Notes under the pieces: generated by a model
Database searches by the model: none
What the model was told of the DNA's origin: nothing
The model's input: the letters and a program-made list of their open reading frames with translations, nothing else
Shown: piece by piece, positions 9,050-16,896 of the stretch
Numbering within the stretch: position 1 is the stretch's first letter
Layout of the letters: each line of letters starts with the position of its first letter
Translations under genes and position numbers: made by a program
Assembly (NCBI GenBank): GCA_021604805.1
Contig: BQJR01000002.1
Span: 332,665 to 396,664, forward strand
Direction: 5' to 3'
DNA: 64,000 bases
DNA from: Planctomycetota bacterium
GTDB taxonomy: Bacteria > Planctomycetota > B15-G4

Positions 9050-10228
9050 ATGCTCGACTGGTTGGTCTGCCGCTTCGCTCCCACGCTCCCCGCGCTGACG
9101 GACCTCCCGCCGGGCGATCCGCCGGATCCGCTCGGGCAAGACGCGCTGCTCGAGCGCACGCGCGAAGCCCACGCCGCCGCACGGGCCGCGCCCTTCGAGC
9201 CGCACGGCGAGACCAACCCGCTGCGCGTGCTGCTCGGCATGGGTTGTCGCGATCTGGTCAACCGCGAGGCCGATCAACACCCCGACACCGCCGGCCGCTC
9301 GCGCAGCTTCGAGGAGCTCGGCCCCTGGTCGCCGGTGCAGCTGCGCGTGCAAGACGGCCCACTGCTCACGGGGCATCACTCGCTGGGCGCTCCCGGCGCG
9401 CCGGTCGTGATCGTCGAGCACGGCATGTTCGACTCGCACACGGCGGCCTACGTGGTGGAGTGGGCCGAGTGCCTGCGCCGCTGGGGCTTCCACGTGTTCG
9501 CCTTCGACTTGCGCGACCACGGCCAGCTGCTCGAGGGCGAACACACGGCCACGCTGGGCATCGCCGAGGGGCGCGACCTGTTCCGCGCCGCGCGCACGCT
9601 GGGTCGCGCCGAGGGCGTGAGCGTGGGTCTGCTCGGCTTGTCCTACGGCGGCCAGTGCGTGGTGCGCGCGGCGCACGAGGCCACGCTCGCGGGCGAGACC
9701 AAGGTGCTCGCGGGCGGCGTGGTGTCGGTGTGCGGCCCGCTCGACATCGGCGAGGCGCTCGCCACGCTCGACGACCCGCGTCGCTTACCGCGGCTGCCTG
9801 GCTTCGTCGATCGGCAGATCCTCAACGGCCTGTTCAAGGTGACGCGTCGACAGCTCGCGGCGCGCTTGCGGCAACGCGGCGTGCGCCCCGAACCGCGCGC
9901 GATCTACGCCAGCTTCGTGCGCGACGTGGTGCTCCCGAACGCGCCGTCCGGCCTGCCCGACAAGGTCGACGCCTACCTCGACGCCGCGCGCAGCACGAGC
10001 TCCGAGGTGCTCGGCGCGCTCGCCGTCCCCACCTTGCTCCTGCACAGCAGCGACGACCCCTTCGTGTCCGTGTCGCACCTGCACAGCGCGCTCGCCGCCG
10101 CCGGCGACAATCCCTGGGTGGCCGGACGCGAGCTGCCCGCCGGCGGACACGTGGGCCTCGCGCCCGTCGACCCCGAGGGCGCGCGCAACCTCATCGCCGG
10201 TTTCTTCGCGCGCTTGCGCAGCGGCTGA
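9050..10228 (+). CDS. Alpha/beta hydrolase family protein
   Basis: The 392-residue product has an alpha/beta-hydrolase core. It shows an oxyanion-side strand VVIVEHGMFDS (about 119-129), the nucleophile elbow GLSYGG with Ser198, a late acidic residue in HSSDDPFV and a C-terminal His in PAGGHVGL. The fold is typical of esterases and lipases of the YheT/abhydrolase type. The long N-terminal section (about 90 residues before the hydrolase core) has no recognised domain, no signal peptide and no membrane segment. It starts 43 bases after the FG-GAP gene but has its own TAGACT box. The substrate is unknown. Confidence 0.8.
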   Translation: MLDWLVCRFAPTLPALTDLPPGDPPDPLGQDALLERTREAHAAARAAPFEPHGETNPLRVLLGMGCRDLVNREADQHPDTAGRSRSFEELGPWSPVQLRVQDGPLLTGHHSLGAPGAPVVIVEHGMFDSHTAAYVVEWAECLRRWGFHVFAFDLRDHGQLLEGEHTATLGIAEGRDLFRAARTLGRAEGVSVGLLGLSYGGQCVVRAAHEATLAGETKVLAGGVVSVCGPLDIGEALATLDDPRRLPRLPGFVDRQILNGLFKVTRRQLAARLRQRGVRPEPRAIYASFVRDVVLPNAPSGLPDKVDAYLDAARSTSSEVLGALAVPTLLLHSSDDPFVSVSHLHSALAAAGDNPWVAGRELPAGGHVGLAPVDPEGARNLIAGFFARLRSG

Positions 10229-10337
10229 CGGGGCGCGTGCTGGGTCCGGGGCTCGCAGTCGTGATCGCGGTCGCAGTCAGGCGCACAAGGCGAGCACAAG
10301 GCGAGCACAGGGCGCGCACAAGGCGCGCAGCGGACGC

Positions 10338-11192
10338 TCAGTTGTCGGCGCTGGCGCCGGCATCGGCGGGGAGTGGCTCGTCGTCGCCTTGGGGCATGGC
10401 CGTGAAGTCGAGCTGACGCGAACCGCGTCCGATCGGGCGCGCGCCTTCGATGGCGGCGTGCACGAACTGCTTGGCGATCTGGGTGGCCGTCTCGAGTGAG
10501 GCTTCCTGGGCGAGCAACGCGGTGATCGCCGAGGACAACGCGCAGCCGGTGCCGTGCACGGCGCGGCGTCGCGGCACTCGCTTCAACGAGAGGATCACGA
10601 TCTCTTCCTTGGTGCCGAGGATGTCCACGGCCTCGTCGCCCGAACCGTGGCCGCCCTTGAGCAACACCTGCTTCGCGCCCAGACGCAACAGTTCCTGCAG
10701 CGCGCGCTCGCTGTCTTTGCGCACGGCGGCCACGCTCATGCCGGTGAGCTCGGCGGCTTCGTGCGCGTTGGGCGTGAGCAGCGTGGCCAGCGGCACGAGT
10801 TGACGCTTGAAGTCGGACACGTCGTCTTCCGGCAACAGGCGCATGCCGCTGCTCGACGCGAAGACCGGATCGATCACGACCGGGATCTTCTTGCCGACCA
10901 ACGGGCCGAGCGCGCGCGCCACCACGCGCACATGATCGGCGCTGGGCAACATGCCGACCTTCACGCCGGCCGGACGCACGTCGCGCAGCAAGGTGTCGAG
11001 TTGCGCCTTGAGCAGTTTGGGCTCGACCTCGTGCACGTCGCGCACGCCGGTGGGGCCTTGCACGGTGAGCGCGGTGGGGATCGCCGCACCAGAAAGCCCG
11101 AAGCGCAGGAAGACTTTGAGATCGGCCTGCAGCCCGGCGCCGCCCGAGGGATCCGAACCGGCGATGGACAACGGCACTCTGGGACGACTCAT
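10338..11192 (-). CDS. thiD: Hydroxymethylpyrimidine / phosphomethylpyrimidine kinase
   Basis: The 284-residue product has the ribokinase-like ThiD hallmarks: N-terminal SIAGSDPSGGAG, TALTVQGP, VIDPVF, LTPNAHEAAELTG, LLKGGH and the phosphate-binding VHGTGCALSSAI near the C-terminus. It phosphorylates HMP and HMP-P in thiamine pyrimidine synthesis in the cytosol. Its ATG overlaps the stop of the upstream gene (ATGA), so the two are coupled. The length is close to the usual 260-280 residues, with a short acidic/Ala-rich C-terminal tail. No TPP riboswitch is apparent upstream, but the 5' region of the operon is very short. Confidence 0.92.
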   Translation of the reverse strand: MSRPRVPLSIAGSDPSGGAGLQADLKVFLRFGLSGAAIPTALTVQGPTGVRDVHEVEPKLLKAQLDTLLRDVRPAGVKVGMLPSADHVRVVARALGPLVGKKIPVVIDPVFASSSGMRLLPEDDVSDFKRQLVPLATLLTPNAHEAAELTGMSVAAVRKDSERALQELLRLGAKQVLLKGGHGSGDEAVDILGTKEEIVILSLKRVPRRRAVHGTGCALSSAITALLAQEASLETATQIAKQFVHAAIEGARPIGRGSRQLDFTAMPQGDDEPLPADAGASADN

Positions 11193-11926
11193 GGGAACCC
11201 CGCGACGCGCAGGCTGGCGAGCGCGGCACCGAGCAGCGCGGGCTCGGGCAGCGGGTCGGTGTCGAGAGCAATGTCGACGCGACGGCCGAGCAACGCGGCG
11301 GTGCGCGCCAGGTCGAGCTCGCCGAGGCCGGGCGGCAGGCCCAGTTCACCGGCGGCGAGGTCGTCGATCGAAGCGCCTTGCACGAAGCGGCCCAGACGAT
11401 CGAGCCAGTCCACCGGATCGAGGCCCAGCGCCTGGACCTGCGCCGGGCGGTGCCAGTAGCCGACCCCTTGCCCGGCGAGATCCTCGAAGAGCAGCGCGAG
11501 CGGCTCGGCGGCGGCCAGCGGGCCCGCGGCCGGGGTGAGCAGCGTGAGCTCCAGGCCCGGCTGGGAGCGCGAGAGGGCGAAGAGCTGGCGACAGGTGGCG
11601 TCGAGCTCGGCCTGGTCGGAGAGGCTCAGCACGAGACGCGTGGCGCCGGCGCTGCGGGCGAGCTGGATGCCGCGCGCGGCGGCGTCGAGCGGGACGCGCA
11701 CGCCAGCGGCCGGGAGGCCCTTGAGTTCGCGCGCTTCGGCGTGCTCGTGCGCCACGAGCAGCACGCGGTCGAGGTGCAGCTCCTCGAGCAGCGCGCGCAC
11801 AGCGGCCCCGTCGAGACAGCGATCAGCGAGGCAACCGGTGGCCAGCAGCACGAGGAGGCGTCGACATCCAACAAGGGAAGAGGGCGCCGGGTAAGGAGCA
11901 ACGTTCCATCTGGCCGGCTTGCCCAA
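11189..11926 (-). CDS. Hypothetical protein, possibly xylose isomerase-like TIM barrel
   Basis: This ORF is translationally coupled to thiD by an ATGA overlap. The product (up to 245 residues) has strand/helix periodicity like sugar phosphate isomerase/epimerase barrels, for example AARGIQLARSAGATRLVLSL and the end DTDPLPEPALLGAALASLR. I see no complete metal-ligand set, so this is weak. The long frame begins at TTG 11926, which overlaps the Shine-Dalgarno of the divergent PDZ gene. A GTG at 11851 inside LLVLLATG is an alternative start. The function is unknown; the context hints at a link to thiamine or cofactor metabolism. Confidence 0.55.
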   Translation of the reverse strand: MGKPARWNVAPYPAPSSLVGCRRLLVLLATGCLADRCLDGAAVRALLEELHLDRVLLVAHEHAEARELKGLPAAGVRVPLDAAARGIQLARSAGATRLVLSLSDQAELDATCRQLFALSRSQPGLELTLLTPAAGPLAAAEPLALLFEDLAGQGVGYWHRPAQVQALGLDPVDWLDRLGRFVQGASIDDLAAGELGLPPGLGELDLARTAALLGRRVDIALDTDPLPEPALLGAALASLRVAGFP

Positions 11927-11937
11927 GGAGATTAACC

Positions 11938-13419
11938 ATGCAGAGCCCCTTCGTCTTCAAGTTGACTTCTCTGGCCCTCGTGGGCCTTTCCCTCGGCCCG
12001 CTCGCGAGCGCTCAAGGTCAAGATGTGGAGAGCGCCAAGGACGTCCCGCGCCTGCGCGTGCAGCGCGCCCTGCTGCCGCAGGATGTCGCGAGCGCCACAC
12101 CGAGCCTGGGCATGCTGCGCAGCACCGAGACCCCGCGCCTGGGCGTGATGGTCGAGCTCAGCAGCGACGGCATCCTCGTGAAGGAAGTCCAGGAGGACAG
12201 CTTGGCTGCCGCCGCAGGCGTGAAGTCCGGCGACCTGCTGCTGAGCCTGAACGGCGAGCGTCTCGCTGAGGTCGGCGACATCGGGCAAGGGCTCGCGTCG
12301 GTCGAGCCGGGCGCCGAGTTCCAGATCGGTGTCGTGCGTGAAGGCGAAGGCCTGGTGAAGTTGGACGGCAAACGTCCGGCCGTCGAGGTGAAGGAGCAGC
12401 CCAAGGCCGACGGTCACCGCGGCGCCTTCCTGGGTGTCTCGCTGAGTGACGCGGCCGACGGCGGCGGCGTGAGCGTCGGCGAGGTCTACGACAACACCGC
12501 GGCCTGGTTCGCCGGTCTCGAAGCCGGCGACGTGCTCACGAAGGTCGGCGACACCGAAGTGAACTCTGCCGCCGACGTGGCCAGCACGGTCGCCGCCCAG
12601 AAGCCCGGTCACACGATCGCGCTCAACTGGACCCGCGGCGACGCGTCCTTCGAATCGAGTGTGCGCCTCGGCCATCGCGGCACGCAGGTGCACAGCTTCG
12701 GCAACCAGAGCTTCCCCGGCTTCGTGATCCCTCGCGGCAACGCGCGCGGCGGCGCCTTCAACCTGCGCTTCCCCGGCGACGGCGAGCACGACGGCCAGAT
12801 CTTTCGCTGGGAGAACGGCTCGTTCCCGCACCGCCTCGATCTCGACGAGCTGCACCAGAACCTCGACGGGCTCAAAGAGCACCTGAAGTCCTCCAAGGCA
12901 CACCCCGACGCGCTGCGCTTCCACCTGAAGGGCGACGACGGCGCGCACCACAGCGACGAGCACGGCAACGTGTTCTTCGGCAAGCTGCACGAAGGCAACA
13001 GCAGCGGCCCGCACACCCTCGATGTGCAGCAAGTGCTGAAAGACGTCGGCATCAACCTCGAGGAGCTGAAGAGCGGCGCCAAGCAGCTGCAGATCAAGAT
13101 CGACGGCGACAAGGTGGAAGTCATCACCGACGGCGAAGTGAAGCAGCACGAGCTCGACGCCAGCAGCGCCCTCAGCCCGTCCAGCAAGGTGCTCTACTCG
13201 TTCAGCACGACCGCCGACTTCCCCACCACGGTCAGCCGCGTGATCTCGGTGGAGACCAACGGCGCGTGCAAGGTGGAGACCGACTGTGAAGCCGAGTGCG
13301 AGGCCGACCCCGACTGCGAAGTCGAAGTCGACTGCGAAGTCGAGTGCGACGGCGAGGCCGAACTCGACGCCGCCATCGAAGAGCTCGCCGCCGAAACCAG
13401 CGACGACGACTTGCTCTGA
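11938..13419 (+). CDS. Exported protein with two PDZ domains and Cys/acidic tail
   Basis: The 493-residue product begins with a signal sequence (SLALVGLSLGPLASAQ). PDZ domain 1 lies at roughly residues 64-125 (RLGVMVELSSDGILV, SGDLLLSLNGERL) and PDZ domain 2 at roughly 160-240 (FLGVSLSDAADGGGV, AGDVLTKVGDTEVN). A charged helical region follows. There is no protease domain, so this is a PDZ-only binding protein rather than a DegP-type protease. The last 60 residues are extreme: six Cys set among Glu and Asp (DCEAEC, DCEVEVDCEVEC), then an acidic end. A strong AAGGAG lies 7 bases before the ATG. It probably acts outside the cytoplasm; the partner is unknown. Confidence 0.82.
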   Translation: MQSPFVFKLTSLALVGLSLGPLASAQGQDVESAKDVPRLRVQRALLPQDVASATPSLGMLRSTETPRLGVMVELSSDGILVKEVQEDSLAAAAGVKSGDLLLSLNGERLAEVGDIGQGLASVEPGAEFQIGVVREGEGLVKLDGKRPAVEVKEQPKADGHRGAFLGVSLSDAADGGGVSVGEVYDNTAAWFAGLEAGDVLTKVGDTEVNSAADVASTVAAQKPGHTIALNWTRGDASFESSVRLGHRGTQVHSFGNQSFPGFVIPRGNARGGAFNLRFPGDGEHDGQIFRWENGSFPHRLDLDELHQNLDGLKEHLKSSKAHPDALRFHLKGDDGAHHSDEHGNVFFGKLHEGNSSGPHTLDVQQVLKDVGINLEELKSGAKQLQIKIDGDKVEVITDGEVKQHELDASSALSPSSKVLYSFSTTADFPTTVSRVISVETNGACKVETDCEAECEADPDCEVEVDCEVECDGEAELDAAIEELAAETSDDDLL

Positions 13420-13576
13420 GCCCCACTCGTTCCCGCCCCGCACCCGCGGACAGCAGCGGCGAACGAGGACGCACCCGATGTCCCAGGCGGCGCGCCGGAA
13501 TCCCCGGCGTGCCGCCTGCGTTTCAACCCACCCCGTCGGCGACCTCGCAAGTCATCGGCTGAGTGCATGGGGGCCT

Positions 13577-13783
13577 GTTGCACCTGTTGCACCTGTTGCA
13601 CCTGCTGCGCCTGTCGCGCCTGCTGCGGCTGCTGCGGCTGTTGCGGCTGTTGCGCCTGTTGCGCCTGTTGCGCCTGTTGCGCCTGCTGCGCCTGTCGCGC
13701 ACGTCGCGCACGTCGCGCACGTTGCGCACGCTGCGCACGCTGCGCACGCTGCGCTTGCTGCGCTTGCTGCGCTTGTCGCGTGC
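13577..13783. repeat. 9-bp tandem minisatellite, 23 copies
   Basis: Twenty-three head-to-tail 9-base units of the form GYYGCGCNY fill the gap between two convergent genes. Variants occur in blocks: three GTTGCACCT, two GCTGCGGCT, four GTTGCGCCT, three GTCGCGCAC, two GCTGCGCAC and three GCTGCGCTT, with single intermediates between them. This implies stepwise local duplication. The period keeps all six frames open, giving spurious Cys-, Leu- or Gln/Arg-rich ORFs. It lies in 13420-13836, the only gene-free stretch over 300 bases; I see nothing else there. Confidence 0.93.
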
Positions 13784-13836
13784 GCTCGAGTTGCGTCGGC
13801 CCGCTGCGCCCCCCGGCGGCCCGCGGGCCTCGCTGG

Positions 13837-14307
13837 CTAACTGAGCCCGCCGACTCCCGCCGAACGGGATGTTGAATCGCCTTCGTGAAAAGCAGCTCGA
13901 CAGGCGCTGAAGTTCTCCGCGAGACGGCGCAGGGCGGCACGCCGCGCGCTGCGCAACAGCGGACTCCCACCAGGCAACGCGCCATAGGCCGTGGCTCCCC
14001 CGCGCAAGGGCCAGAGCACCTCGCGATCGGCACGCGACAGCTGCAGGAACGCGCGCGTGCTCGCGCTCAACCCATCGCTCGCGTGGTGCGCCGAGGCTTG
14101 CCGCAACCCGCCCCCGAGGGGGAGCAAGCGCCGCGCCGTGAGCTGGTCGAGCACCGTGGCGGCCTCACGCGGATCACAGCGCTCTTCGAGGTGACGCTGG
14201 TAGCGCGCGTGCAAGCGCTCACGGATCGCGTGCAGTTGCTCGTGTGCGCGCCCCGCCCATTGTCGTGCGCGACGTTCGCTGCGTTCTCGCTGCATGTCGT
14301 GGTTCAT
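13837..14307 (-). CDS. Hypothetical basic protein
   Basis: The 156-residue product starts at ATG 14307 (MNHDMQRERSERRAR). It is Arg- and Ala-rich with a long predicted N-terminal helix (RAHEQLHAIRERLHARYQ). A Leu/Gly-rich middle (LTARRLLPLGGGLRQ) and a second helical part (SRADREVLWPLRGG) follow. No signal peptide, membrane segment or known motif is seen. It follows purB by 49 bases on the same strand and is probably the last gene of that operon. The 9-bp minisatellite lies just beyond its stop. The function is unknown; codon use looks like that of its neighbours. Confidence 0.6.
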   Translation of the reverse strand: MNHDMQRERSERRARQWAGRAHEQLHAIRERLHARYQRHLEERCDPREAATVLDQLTARRLLPLGGGLRQASAHHASDGLSASTRAFLQLSRADREVLWPLRGGATAYGALPGGSPLLRSARRAALRRLAENFSACRAAFHEGDSTSRSAGVGGLS

Positions 14308-14356
14308 GGCCGCCGGATGCCAAGCCCGGCGCCGGATCACCGACACACGGCCAACG

Positions 14357-15808
14357 TCAGACGCGCACATCTCCCGTGACGGCGGCGAGTTCGTCTGCGC
14401 TGCCCGCGAGCAACGGCTCGACCTCGGCGGCGAGATACTCGTCGACCTGCTCCGGCGCGCGCCCGACGAAGCGCTTGGGGTCGCAGAGCTCCACGAGGTC
14501 GCTGCGCACGGAGGCGAAGAGCGCGTCACCCTCGATGCGCGCGAGCAGGTCGTTGTCGGCGCCCTCTTCCTTGATGCGCGCGCCGGCCGCCACGCTGTGG
14601 GTGCGAATCGCCTCGTGCAACTCTTGGCGATCGCCGCCGCGCCGCACGGCTTCCATCAGGATCGTTTCCGTGGCCATGAACGGGAGCTCGGCCGCCAGGT
14701 GCTTCTCGACGACCTTCGGGTGCACGACCAACCCGCGCGACACATCGAGCACGAGTTGCAGCAGCGCGTCGGCAGCGAGGAAGCCCTGGCTGATCGCGAG
14801 ACGACGGTTGGCGGAGTCGTCGAGCGTGCGTTCGAGCCATTGGGTCGACGCGGTCTCGGCCGGGTTCAGCAGCAGGCTCTGCAGGAAGCGCCCGAGCGCG
14901 CAGATCCGCTCGCTGCGCATCGGGTTGCGCTTGTACGGCATCGCCGACGAACCGATCTGACTCTTGCCGAAGGGTTCCTCGACTTCCTTGAGATGCGCGA
15001 GCAGGCGCATGTCGGTGGCGAACTTCGTCGCGCTCTGGCCGAGGCCGGCGAGCGCCGAGAGCACCTGGAAGTCGGCCTTGCGCGAGTAGGTCTGCCCGGT
15101 GACGCCGCAGCTGCGCTCGAAACCCATGCGCTCGGTGACGCGCCGGTCGAGCTCGCGCACCTTCTCGTGATCGCCGTCGAAGAGCGCGAGGTAACTGGCT
15201 TGCGTGCCGGTCGTGCCCTTGGCGCCGCGGAAGCGCAGGCCGTCGCGGAGGCGTTGCAGCTCGTGCAGATCGTCGACCAGATCTTGGATCCAGAGGCAGG
15301 CGCGCTTGCCCACGGTGGTCGGTTGCGCGGGTTGGAAGTGCGTGTAGCCGAGCGTGGGCAGCGCGCGGTGCGTGCGCGCGAACTCGGACAGCGCCGAGAT
15401 CGACGCGAGCAAGGCCGGGCGCAGCAGGTCGAGCCCGTCGCGCATCTGGATCAGCTCGCTGTTGTCAGTGACGAAGCAGCTCGTGGCGCCCAGGTGCAGG
15501 ATCGCGCGCGCCTCCGGGGCCTGCTCGCCGAGCGCGTGCACGTGGGCCATCACGTCGTGGCGCAACTCGCGCTCCTTGGCTTGCGCCACGCCGTAGTCGA
15601 TGTCGTGCAGGTTGGCCTCGATGGCGGCGAGCTGCGCGTCGGTGATCGCCAGCCCGAGCTCTTGCTGCGTGCTCGCCAGCGCGAACCACAGCGCGCGCCA
15701 GTGGCGGTGACGCGTGGCGTCGGAGAAGTTGCGTCGCATGGCCTCGCTGGCGTAGCGCGTGGCCAGGGGCGAGATCCACATCTCGTGATCAGCAACGGTT
15801 TCAGACAT
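14357..15808 (-). CDS. purB: Adenylosuccinate lyase
   Basis: The 483-residue product carries the fumarase/aspartase superfamily signature SSAMPYKRNP, plus HLGATSCFVTDN, YTHFQPAQPTT and GVTGQTYSRK. The first steps and spacing resemble the longer PurB type also found in animals. It catalyses two steps of purine synthesis: SAICAR to AICAR, and adenylosuccinate to AMP, in the cytosol. The ATG at 15808 (MSETVADHEMW) is preferred over the upstream frame extension. It lies 123 bases downstream of the VanZ-like gene on the same strand. No riboswitch is recognised in the gap. Confidence 0.94.
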   Translation of the reverse strand: MSETVADHEMWISPLATRYASEAMRRNFSDATRHRHWRALWFALASTQQELGLAITDAQLAAIEANLHDIDYGVAQAKERELRHDVMAHVHALGEQAPEARAILHLGATSCFVTDNSELIQMRDGLDLLRPALLASISALSEFARTHRALPTLGYTHFQPAQPTTVGKRACLWIQDLVDDLHELQRLRDGLRFRGAKGTTGTQASYLALFDGDHEKVRELDRRVTERMGFERSCGVTGQTYSRKADFQVLSALAGLGQSATKFATDMRLLAHLKEVEEPFGKSQIGSSAMPYKRNPMRSERICALGRFLQSLLLNPAETASTQWLERTLDDSANRRLAISQGFLAADALLQLVLDVSRGLVVHPKVVEKHLAAELPFMATETILMEAVRRGGDRQELHEAIRTHSVAAGARIKEEGADNDLLARIEGDALFASVRSDLVELCDPKRFVGRAPEQVDEYLAAEVEPLLAGSADELAAVTGDVRV

Positions 15809-15931
15809 GGCTTCGCGAGCTCCGCAGGGCGAGCCGACCACTGTATGAAAAGGCGCGTGGGGAGATCAGCGCGGAGACGCGTCGAGCAAGGCCCTGCGCC
15901 TGCGCACGGCGTGGTGCTGTTGCCGCGCGGC

Positions 15932-16474
15932 TCAGAGCGTGCTGAACGTCGCCAACGCGCCCGCCGCCGCGCAGGCCGCGAGCCACAGCGCGAGCGCTCC
16001 CAGCGACGGCCGCGGCGCGCGCAGCGCCCAGGGCAAACCGAACACGCCGAGGCAGTTCGTGAGCAAGTCGGCCAGTGATCGCGTCCGCCCGGGCACGAGC
16101 CCCTGCTGCCACTCGAGCCACGCCGAGTAGGCCAAGGCGAGCAGCGCCGCGACGAGCCACAGACGGTGACGCGTGGGGGCCAAGCGCGGCCGCAACACGA
16201 AGCCGAGCAGCAGCGCTTCGATGCCGAACAGGCCGGCATGCGCGAGATTGAACACGTAGCTCGCGCCGAAGAACTGCACGCCGCTCGCGACCTTGTCGCC
16301 GAGCAGGCCCCACCAGAGCAGCGTGCTCCAGCCAGCGAGAAGGAGCACGGCCGGCGCGCGTGGAAGGCGCAGGGCCGCGGGCAGCAGCGAGCTGGGTGCG
16401 CGCGCCAGACTCGCGATGCCGGAGCGTTGCGCCGACTCATCGTGCGACGCAGGCGGCCGCTGCGAGCCGCTCAA
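15932..16474 (-). CDS. VanZ-like family membrane protein
   Basis: The product has about 180 residues with four hydrophobic segments. The VanZ-family core EWQQGLVPGRTRSLADLL followed by TNCLGV is clear, matching the family pattern E-x-x-Q-x-x-x-PGR-x-x-S-x-x-D-x-x-x-N-x-x-G. VanZ proteins are small integral membrane proteins, known for low-level teicoplanin resistance; most relatives have no defined role. The start appears to be a TTG (16474) overlapping the TGA of the upstream ATPase gene (TTGA), so the pair would be coupled. A GTG further in, at PAVLLLAG, is an alternative that would shorten the charged N-terminus. Confidence 0.75.
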   Translation of the reverse strand: MSGSQRPPASHDESAQRSGIASLARAPSSLLPAALRLPRAPAVLLLAGWSTLLWWGLLGDKVASGVQFFGASYVFNLAHAGLFGIEALLLGFVLRPRLAPTRHRLWLVAALLALAYSAWLEWQQGLVPGRTRSLADLLTNCLGVFGLPWALRAPRPSLGALALWLAACAAAGALATFSTL

Positions 16475-16896
16475 TCCTCCACGGTGTCCAGGCGGCGCAT
16501 CATCGAGACGCGCGTGCCCCCCGCCGGCAAGTGGCGCACCTTCACGAAGTCCATCAGTGAGTTCATCAGCTGGAAGCCGCGGCCGCGTTCGTCGGTGTCG
16601 GCGGCTTCCACGGGCAGGCCCAGCGGCGAGCGGTCGCTGCCTTCGTCTCGCAGCGAGAGCACGATGAAGCGCGGCGTGAAGCGCAGGCGCACGTCGACCT
16701 CACCGCAACCGGACACCGTGCCGTGCTCCATGGCGTTGTCGAGCGCCTCGGAGAAGGCCAGCACGATCGCGCGCCGTGTGGTGGGCGTGACGCCTCGATC
16801 GGCCAGGAAGGAATCCAAGCCGGTCCGCAGACCGCGCACCCGCTCGGGGTTCCCATCCAGCAGGACGGTGCGGTGCACAGACGCGAAGGTGCTCAT
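16471..16896 (-). CDS. Anti-sigma-type HATPase (RsbW/SpoIIAB-like serine kinase)
   Basis: The 141-residue product is essentially a single HATPase_c_2 domain. It has the N-box-like FSEALDNAMEHG, a G1-like LRDEG and the G2-like RGRGFQLMNSLMD. Family members bind and inhibit sigma factors or phosphorylate anti-anti-sigma STAS proteins in partner-switching systems. No sigma factor or STAS gene lies nearby, so the partner is elsewhere or unknown. The start codon overlaps the nadC stop (ATGA) and the stop overlaps the VanZ-like start, so it sits inside a coupled operon. It is cytosolic, with no membrane segment. Confidence 0.82.
   Translation of the reverse strand: MSTFASVHRTVLLDGNPERVRGLRTGLDSFLADRGVTPTTRRAIVLAFSEALDNAMEHGTVSGCGEVDVRLRFTPRFIVLSLRDEGSDRSPLGLPVEAADTDERGRGFQLMNSLMDFVKVRHLPAGGTRVSMMRRLDTVED

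Noticed and set aside
10271..10330. Short GCACAAGGCGA-type repeat after the alpha/beta hydrolase
   Set aside because: Three to four imperfect 11-12-base copies only; too short and degenerate to call a feature.
12018..13443. Large minus-strand ORFs over the PDZ gene
   Set aside because: The plus strand has a signal peptide, two PDZ domains and a strong SD; the opposite ORFs have no motif.
13577..13783. CRISPR array
   Set aside because: The repeats are 9 bases, contiguous and without spacers, and no cas gene is present.
13194..14033. Gln/Arg-rich ORF through the minisatellite (QQAQQAQRAQ...)
   Set aside because: The 9-bp period keeps every frame open; the ORF overlaps two better genes and has no start signal.
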